Assembly: GCA_027019085.1 (NCBI GenBank)
Contig: JALUXG010000023.1
Location: 1-64,000, forward strand
Reading direction: 5' to 3'
DNA: 64,000 bases
Source of the DNA: Rhodanobacteraceae bacterium
GTDB taxonomy: Bacteria > Pseudomonadota > Gammaproteobacteria > Xanthomonadales > Rhodanobacteraceae
How positions within the stretch are numbered: position 1 is the first letter of the stretch; every line of letters starts with the position of its first letter. The notes under the pieces are model-generated. The model made no database searches and was not told the DNA's origin. It was given only the letters and a program-made list of their open reading frames with translations. Positions 59,836 through 64,000 of this stretch are shown piece after piece. The position numbers and the translations under genes are program-made.

Positions 59836-59856
59836 GGATATCCTTTATGGGATATC
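59836..59856 (+). promoter_or_regulatory. Palindromic operator candidate before vapB
   Basis: GGATATCC and GGGATATC are separated by TTTAT, 34 bases upstream of vapB. VapB-type antitoxins bind such palindromes to repress their own operon. A similar but weaker ATATC-AAAAT-GGATAT lies before higB (near 60692-60706). Confidence 0.5.
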
Positions 59857-59889
59857 ATGGGACAACACGGGAAGTATCTGGAGGGCGCC

Positions 59890-60126
59890 ATGCAGATCGT
59901 CAAGCTATTCAAACTCGGGCATGCCCAGGCGGTACGCATTCCCACGCGCTATCGTTTCGATGCGTGCGAGGTCGAGGTGTTCCGGCGTGGCGATGAACTG
60001 ATCCTGCGCCCCAAGGCGGAAACGGCTGCCGACCTGTTCGCGCGCATCCGCGACAAGCACGGCCCACTGGATATCCGCAGGCCGGCACAGGGTGAGGCCG
60101 AGCCGGTCGAACCGCTGGAGTTTTAG
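59890..60126 (+). CDS. vapB: Antitoxin VapB (AbrB/SpoVT fold)
   Basis: This 78-residue protein has an N-terminal swapped-hairpin DNA-binding domain (VKLFKLGHAQAVRIPTRYRF, FRRGDELILRPK) and a C-terminal toxin-binding tail. It neutralises the adjacent VapC and should autoregulate the pair through the palindrome upstream. The ATG at 59890 matches the family start. Two bases separate it from vapC. Confidence 0.92.
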   Translation: MQIVKLFKLGHAQAVRIPTRYRFDACEVEVFRRGDELILRPKAETAADLFARIRDKHGPLDIRRPAQGEAEPVEPLEF

Positions 60127-60128
60127 GC

Positions 60129-60542
60129 GTGGCCGCCAGCTACCTGCTGGATACCAACATCCTGAGCGCCGCACTGCGGGGCGAACCGAAAGCCTTGTTG
60201 AACCGGCTGGCGGGCCTGGCCCCGTCACGCTTGCATCTATCCAGCATCGTGCTGGCCGAGCTGGCGACCGGCGCCGAGCTGAGCAAGCGAAAGGCAGCCA
60301 CGCGCACGGCGTTGGCCGAGATGACCGCCGGCATGGCTGTGCTTCCCTTCGATGCCGACTGCGCCACCGCCTACGGACGTATCCGCGCGGCATTGGAGCG
60401 CAAGGGCGCGCCCATCGGCCCCATGGACATGCTGATCGCGGCGCAAGCTGTTTCTGCAGGTCTGGTTCTGGTGACCGACAACCTGCGCGAGTTCAATCGT
60501 GTGCCCGGGCTGGAGTGTGAGAACTGGATGCGGCGTGTCTGA
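60129..60542 (+). CDS. vapC: Toxin VapC (PIN-domain ribonuclease)
   Basis: This 137-residue PIN-domain endoribonuclease has the acidic metal-binding residues D8 (YLLDTNI), E44 (LAELATG), D100 (GPMDMLIAA) and D117 (VTDN). Relatives cleave tRNA-fMet or the rRNA sarcin-ricin loop. It starts with GTG two bases after vapB; no ATG fits the domain start. With vapB it forms a complete module behind the integrase. Confidence 0.92.
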   Translation: MAASYLLDTNILSAALRGEPKALLNRLAGLAPSRLHLSSIVLAELATGAELSKRKAATRTALAEMTAGMAVLPFDADCATAYGRIRAALERKGAPIGPMDMLIAAQAVSAGLVLVTDNLREFNRVPGLECENWMRRV

Positions 60543-60577
60543 ATATCTGCACACCTTCGGTTCCAACGCAGGTCCGC

Positions 60578-60676
60578 GTGACCGAACGCCGCAGGATGAT
60601 GCAGGCGTGGGTTGACTATCTGGACAGCCTGCGCGAGGCACCGGGGAAAGTGGTGCCGATACACAAAGCGCGCTGA
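60578..60676 (+). pseudogene. Remnant of a second integrase 3' end
   Basis: Read in frame to the TGA at 60674-60676 this gives ERRRMMQAWVDYLDSLREAP and GKVVPIHKAR, nearly the same as the last ~30 residues of the integrase ending at 59822. The nucleotide match is roughly 80 percent by eye and stops abruptly at about 60580. Nothing of the catalytic domain is left. The remnant and the intact integrase end bracket vapBC as direct repeats. Confidence 0.88.
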
Positions 60677-60712
60677 CTTGCCAGTCAATATCAAAATGGA
60701 TATATTTTTTCC

Positions 60713-61036
60713 ATGAAACCCATCCGATTTGTGGGTGACGCGCTGGCAGAACTGCGCGGATTCTCGGCAGCGGCGCGACAAGATGCCGGTTACCAGTTGC
60801 ACCGCCTGCAAGCAGGCGATCGACCGACAAACTTCAAGCCGATGCCAAGCATCGGGAAGGGTGTGGAGGAATTGAGAGTACGGGATGCCACCGGAGCCTA
60901 CCGTGTCATCTACACCGCACGCCTGGCCGACGCCGTGTATGTCTTGCATGCGTTTCAGAAGAAGACTCAACGCACGCCACGGGTAAACATCGAACTGGCA
61001 CAAAAACGATTCAAGCAAGTGATACAAAAGAGGTAA
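60713..61036 (+). CDS. higB: HigB-like toxin (RelE superfamily, phage Gp49-like)
   Basis: This 107-residue protein is of the RelE/HigB mRNA-interferase superfamily in its phage-derived Gp49-like branch. Indicative segments are GKGVEELRVRDATGAYRVIY and YVLHAFQKKTQRTP. It would cleave mRNA on the ribosome. The toxin precedes its antitoxin, which is the usual order of higBA. It lies 36 bases after the integrase remnant. Confidence 0.9.
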   Translation: MKPIRFVGDALAELRGFSAAARQDAGYQLHRLQAGDRPTNFKPMPSIGKGVEELRVRDATGAYRVIYTARLADAVYVLHAFQKKTQRTPRVNIELAQKRFKQVIQKR

Positions 61037-61040
61037 CACC

Positions 61041-61316
61041 ATGACAGCCAAAAGTTACGCAAGCGTATTCGACGCCATCGCGGACACCCCGCAAGATGCC
61101 GTGAACCTGCGCCTGCGTGCGCAAGTCATGCAGCGCATCGCGCAACGTATTGAACGCAAAGGCTGGACACAACGTGAAGCCGCCGAACGCTGCGGAATCA
61201 CCCAGCCGCGCATGAATGACTTGCTCCGTGGGCGGTTGTCCCGTTTCTCGCTGGATGCTCTGGTAAACATCGCGGCGGCAATGGGTGTGCGCGTGGAATT
61301 GAAGGCTGCGGCCTAA
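61041..61316 (+). CDS. higA: HigA-like antitoxin (XRE helix-turn-helix)
   Basis: This 91-residue antitoxin has a helix-turn-helix near residues 37-65 (GWTQREAAERCGITQPRMND) followed by SRFSLDALVNIAAAMGV. It neutralises the preceding toxin and should repress the operon. It starts four bases after higB. Confidence 0.92.
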   Translation: MTAKSYASVFDAIADTPQDAVNLRLRAQVMQRIAQRIERKGWTQREAAERCGITQPRMNDLLRGRLSRFSLDALVNIAAAMGVRVELKAAA

Positions 61317-61408
61317 TAGCTCCGCCACGGCTAGGGTAGCTCCCGAAAGCGCGGGCACCTTCACCGTGCTGCCGTGGCGACCTTTGGAGGGCGCAGAGGT
61401 GTGCGTAG

Positions 61409-62260
61409 ATGTTGAAACATTTTCTAACGTTCAGCGAGGCTGCGTCTGAGCTTGGCACTGATATAGAAGGGCTTCGCCAAGCATACGAAATCGGAATTGC
61501 TAAGGAACTACCAGCCTTCGTACACGCCGGGAGTAGGCCTTTTTTGGCAACCCTTGTGGGCTGCGGCGCTATTGGCGAATTTAACATTGAGAAAGAAGCA
61601 AATCAGGTCACTTTAAAAAACGGAACCGTCATTAGGGAGGCGTTTTTTCATGATAACAAAGACCCGCATTCATTGTGTGATCAAGATTTAGGTGATCAAT
61701 TTGGTCAAGTGGATTTCACCTTAATTCCTTCAAGTCAAACTGGATATCCGGGCGGATTCGAGCTAAGAGGGTTTTTTAGGGTCTGGTCAAGCTATTACAT
61801 GCAAGAGGCGGCCAGAGAGTGTTTTTTGGGCATGGCGGGGGTAGCTCCCTTGTCTTGGTGGGAGGGCAAGGCCCCGCATCAATTGTTGGATGATGGGGAT
61901 GAACTGCCAAGAGTTCGGTTCGAACTCAAGCCCACTAAAATAACTAAGTTTTGTGATTTGCCGGAATTGCTAGATGTTTACATAAGATCCGCAGATATAC
62001 ATACGTTCACATCGAAGCTTGCGAGCAGTGGTCTGGAAGAGAATCGAGAAAAGACGGGAAAGCCACTAGATGCGCGTGAACGCAATTATCTACTATGCAT
62101 CATCGGTGCTTTGGCTAGGAATGCAAAGCTTGACTTGTCCAAGCCGATGAAGGCAGGAGAAGCCATAGCGCGGATGGTGCCAGAGATAGATTTGAAAGCG
62201 CGCACAGTGGGTGAGCATCTAAAGCGTGTGCCGGGGGCTTTGGAGAGCCGCCGTAAGTAG
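61409..62260 (+). CDS. AT-rich orphan protein of unknown function
   Basis: This 283-residue protein is not recognised. The N-terminus (about 1-40) has the look of a helix-turn-helix or excisionase-like start (FLTFSEAASELGTDIEGLRQAYE). The centre is hydrophilic with SSYYMQEAARECF and GVAPLSWW. The C-terminal ~65 residues (DARERNYLLCIIGALARNA to VGEHLKRVPGALESR) resemble the helical ends of many phage/island hypothetical proteins that may bind DNA. Codon use is clearly AT-richer than in all neighbours, a sign of recent acquisition. Confidence 0.65.
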   Translation: MLKHFLTFSEAASELGTDIEGLRQAYEIGIAKELPAFVHAGSRPFLATLVGCGAIGEFNIEKEANQVTLKNGTVIREAFFHDNKDPHSLCDQDLGDQFGQVDFTLIPSSQTGYPGGFELRGFFRVWSSYYMQEAARECFLGMAGVAPLSWWEGKAPHQLLDDGDELPRVRFELKPTKITKFCDLPELLDVYIRSADIHTFTSKLASSGLEENREKTGKPLDARERNYLLCIIGALARNAKLDLSKPMKAGEAIARMVPEIDLKARTVGEHLKRVPGALESRRK

Positions 62261-62365
62261 GAATTGCAATTGCACCACGTTTGACTGCAATAGCAACAAT
62301 TTTGCGTTTCTGTTGCCTAGTATTCGCATACCGCTGGTGCTGCCAGCTTGTGTGAGTACCCCGCT

Positions 62366-62593
62366 ATGCAATCGAACAATACCCTGGCACCGCCTGATCC
62401 CGCGCCGTTGTCCCCAGGCGACCTTCTAGACGAACGCGAAGCCGCCGCGATCCTTTCCGCTTCCGTGCAAACCCTGCGCAACTGGCGCTGGCGTGGCGAT
62501 GGTCCCCGCTGGCGCAAGCTGGGGCAACGGATGGTCCGATATCACCGTGCCGACCTGGCGGCCTTCATCGAAGGCAAGGCGGGTGCGGCATGA
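62366..62593 (+). CDS. AlpA/MerR-like helix-turn-helix regulator, excisionase candidate
   Basis: This 75-residue DNA-binding protein has a winged-helix segment LDEREAAAILSASVQTLRNW..RGDGPRW and VRYHRADLAAFIEG, the standard HTH_17/excisionase layout. In P4-like elements AlpA-type proteins activate the integrase or promote excision. Its stop overlaps the next ATG (ATGA), starting a chain of four overlapping genes. Confidence 0.88.
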   Translation: MQSNNTLAPPDPAPLSPGDLLDEREAAAILSASVQTLRNWRWRGDGPRWRKLGQRMVRYHRADLAAFIEGKAGAA

Positions 62594-62937
62594 GCACGCC
62601 AAAGACACGCGGGGAGGCCATTGCCGCCTATTGCCGCCAGTGCATCCATGATCCGCAAGCGTTCGGGACCTGGCGCGAACAGGTGGCGACCTGCGCCTGC
62701 ACGGATTGCCCCTTGTGGCGATTCCGACCTTTGCAACAGTCGGCTTCATGCCCGCACTGGATCAAGGCGCGCGCCCCGGACGCACTGCCCGCAGGCTTTT
62801 TGGGCTTGGATCAGGCCGAAGCTGTGCGAGCCATGCGCGCGGAAATCGCCGCCAGGGCTTCCCGTGGCGCTGTACAGGCCAACGGCAGCGCGTGCAGCAC
62901 GTACCCGCTACCTACCCACAGGGTGGGTGCAGCATGA
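62590..62937 (+). CDS. Cysteine-rich phage-type protein
   Basis: This 115-residue protein has a cluster C15-x2-C18 and C35-x-C37-x2-C40 ending CPLWRFRP, probably a zinc-binding module of a kind often seen in phage and island proteins (CxxC...CxxxxCPLWPFR). No enzymatic motif is visible. The start and stop both overlap neighbours by ATGA. Confidence 0.75.
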   Translation: MSTPKTRGEAIAAYCRQCIHDPQAFGTWREQVATCACTDCPLWRFRPLQQSASCPHWIKARAPDALPAGFLGLDQAEAVRAMRAEIAARASRGAVQANGSACSTYPLPTHRVGAA

Positions 62938-63137
62938 GCGCGCGCCGGGCTGTACAGGCCGACCAGAACGCCTTGCCGCCGATCCTGTACCGCATGCGGG
63001 CACAATCGGCTATCCGCGAAGCGCAAACGGCAATGGATTGCATCGCGCGCGCAACCGATGCGCCGGAATGGCAGGACGTGGACGTTGCCGACCATCTGGA
63101 TGCCGCTGCACGCCTGCTGGCGAAGGGGGCACCATGA
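62934..63137 (+). CDS. Small hypothetical protein
   Basis: This 67-residue, largely helical acidic protein (SAIREAQTAMDCIARAT, DVADHLDAAARLLAKG) belongs to no family I can recognise. ATGA overlaps at both ends place it firmly in the alpA-to-primase transcript, which is the main reason to accept it as a gene. Confidence 0.65.
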   Translation: MSARRAVQADQNALPPILYRMRAQSAIREAQTAMDCIARATDAPEWQDVDVADHLDAAARLLAKGAP

Positions 63138-64000
63138 AGGCCGCTGCATTGAAGCTAGAACCGGACGATGCCGCTGCCCTGCTGGACCTGTTGGCACCGG
63201 GCGAGCCGGTCACGTTCCAGACCTTCGACGAGGGAACGAGCAAGGGTAGGCGGGAACTGACGAGGACGCTGCACGGCACACTTACACAGCACCGGGCGAC
63301 CCTGGCCGAGAAGAATAGGCACGGGGCTGGCGTGTTCTGGACCGTGAACGCCACCGATGGAAAAGGCCGCAAAGCTGCCAACGTGACGCACGTCCGCGCC
63401 TTGTTCGTGGACCTGGACGGCGCACCGCTGGAACCTGTGCAGTCTGCGCCGCTGGTGCCGCATGTCATCGTGGAATCATCACCGGATCACTGGCATGCCT
63501 ACTGGCGGATAGCCGACTGCCCGCCTGATGACTTCACACCGCTGCAAAAGGGAATGGCCGCACGTTTCGGAGGCGATGCAAGCGTGTGCGACCTGCCGCG
63601 CCTGATGCGCCTGCCTGGATTCCTGCACCGCAAGGTACAGCCGTTCACATCGCACATCGTGGAACTTCGGAATGCGCCGCCTTACACGCTGGACGAGGTG
63701 TGTGCCGCGTTCGACATCACTCCGTCATGCTTTACACAAGAGACTCAAGATACCCAAGAGACTAAAGATACCCAAGAGACTAAAGTCAGGGAGAGGGGCG
63801 CGCAGCAAACGGAAATAACGGTAGAGAGATTCATTCCGAGAGCTACAGGCCAGCGTAACCGCTTGCTGTTCGATCTGGCGCGCCATGTGAAGGCACGAAA
63901 GCCTAACGCCACGCACAAGGAACTGCGAGTCATCGCAATGGACTGGCACGCACTGGCGGCTCCCACCATAGGTACGCAAGACTTCGCTGAATCATGGGGC
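63134..64000 (+). CDS. RepB-like DNA primase (partial, runs off window)
   Basis: 289 codons are visible without a stop. The archaeo-eukaryotic-type primase fold of the RepB_primase family is indicated by the acidic ALFVDLDG (D93, D95), HVIVESSPDHWHAYWRI and CDLPRLMRLPGFLHRK. It probably primes replication of the excised element. After the primase domain comes a hydrophilic linker with an 18-bp tandem repeat, and a further domain begins near the edge (a helicase or DNA-binding part may follow outside). The ATG overlaps the upstream stop. Confidence 0.88.
   Translation, partial: MKAAALKLEPDDAAALLDLLAPGEPVTFQTFDEGTSKGRRELTRTLHGTLTQHRATLAEKNRHGAGVFWTVNATDGKGRKAANVTHVRALFVDLDGAPLEPVQSAPLVPHVIVESSPDHWHAYWRIADCPPDDFTPLQKGMAARFGGDASVCDLPRLMRLPGFLHRKVQPFTSHIVELRNAPPYTLDEVCAAFDITPSCFTQETQDTQETKDTQETKVRERGAQQTEITVERFIPRATGQRNRLLFDLARHVKARKPNATHKELRVIAMDWHALAAPTIGTQDFAESWG
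63741..63786 (+). repeat. 18-bp tandem repeat inside the primase gene
   Basis: About two and a half copies of an 18-base unit (AGACTMAAGATACCCAAG) encode the peptide repeat ETQDTQ / ETKDTQ. The unit length is a multiple of three, so copy changes keep the frame and would alter the linker between the primase domain and whatever follows. Confidence 0.85.

Larger units (their letters stand above)
58449..64000 (+). mobile_element. Integrative element at tRNA-Met (left part)
   Basis: From the tRNA 3' end onwards the genes are accessory: integrase, two toxin-antitoxin pairs, an AT-rich orphan, AlpA-like regulator, cysteine-rich phage-type protein and a primase. This order resembles P4-like satellites and integrative islands. 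The left attachment site must include the tRNA 3' end. The right site, which should repeat it, is beyond the window, so size and cargo are unknown. Confidence 0.88.

Overview
The window is high-GC, gene-dense chromosomal DNA from a gammaproteobacterium, most likely of the Xanthomonadales/Lysobacterales and probably Rhodanobacteraceae. This is inferred from the conserved neighbourhoods (def-fmt-rsmB diverging from a LysM gene, dprA and topA; bfd-bfr; rpoD), a large TonB-dependent receptor, a secreted S10 peptidase, and REP-type repeats (GTAG plus hairpin) with their own REP-associated transposase. No species can be named from the sequence alone.

Layout. 1-9074: TonB-dependent receptor preceded by two inverted repeats, then rep helicase, tdk, mutM and an S10 peptidase. 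9141-10757: two arrays of a ~94-bp repeat flank a REP-associated tyrosine transposase (RAYT). 10763-23331: lhr helicase with an adjoining RNase T2 gene, a diguanylate cyclase, an NAD-dependent reductase, an EF-hand protein, a fatty-acid hydroxylase, an amidase, a methyltransferase and a small membrane protein. 23388-23698: a tRNA-Ile(CAU) gene split directly after its anticodon by a 235-nt group I intron. 23840-27545: rarD, rpoD, dtd. 27724-39773: a lipid A / LPS-core or surface-glycan region with an LpxL-type acyltransferase, two GT39/ArnT-like transferases, four GT2 transferases, a CDP-glycerol-transferase-like protein, an O-antigen ligase/polymerase and a UDP-glucuronate decarboxylase. 39826-57476: housekeeping genes (rsmB, fmt, def, LysM, dprA, topA, an AMP ligase, purD, an MFS-acyltransferase fusion, ampE, nudC, erpA, a bactofilin pair, hemJ, bfr, bfd), followed by rppH.

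58372-64000: tRNA-Met(CAU) is followed at once by a P4-type integrase and accessory genes: vapBC, a truncated second copy of the integrase tail, higBA, an AT-rich orphan gene, an AlpA-like excisionase regulator, a cysteine-rich protein, a small protein and a RepB-like primase that runs off the window. This is the left part of an integrative element (phage-satellite or island type); its right end lies outside.

The observations most worth following are the self-splicing intron in tRNA-Ile(CAU), the RAYT between repeat arrays, the duplicated integrase tail that brackets vapBC, and several enzymes whose expected catalytic or metal-binding residues are missing (a GT39 enzyme, the acyltransferase half of the MFS fusion, and thymidine kinase zinc ligands).
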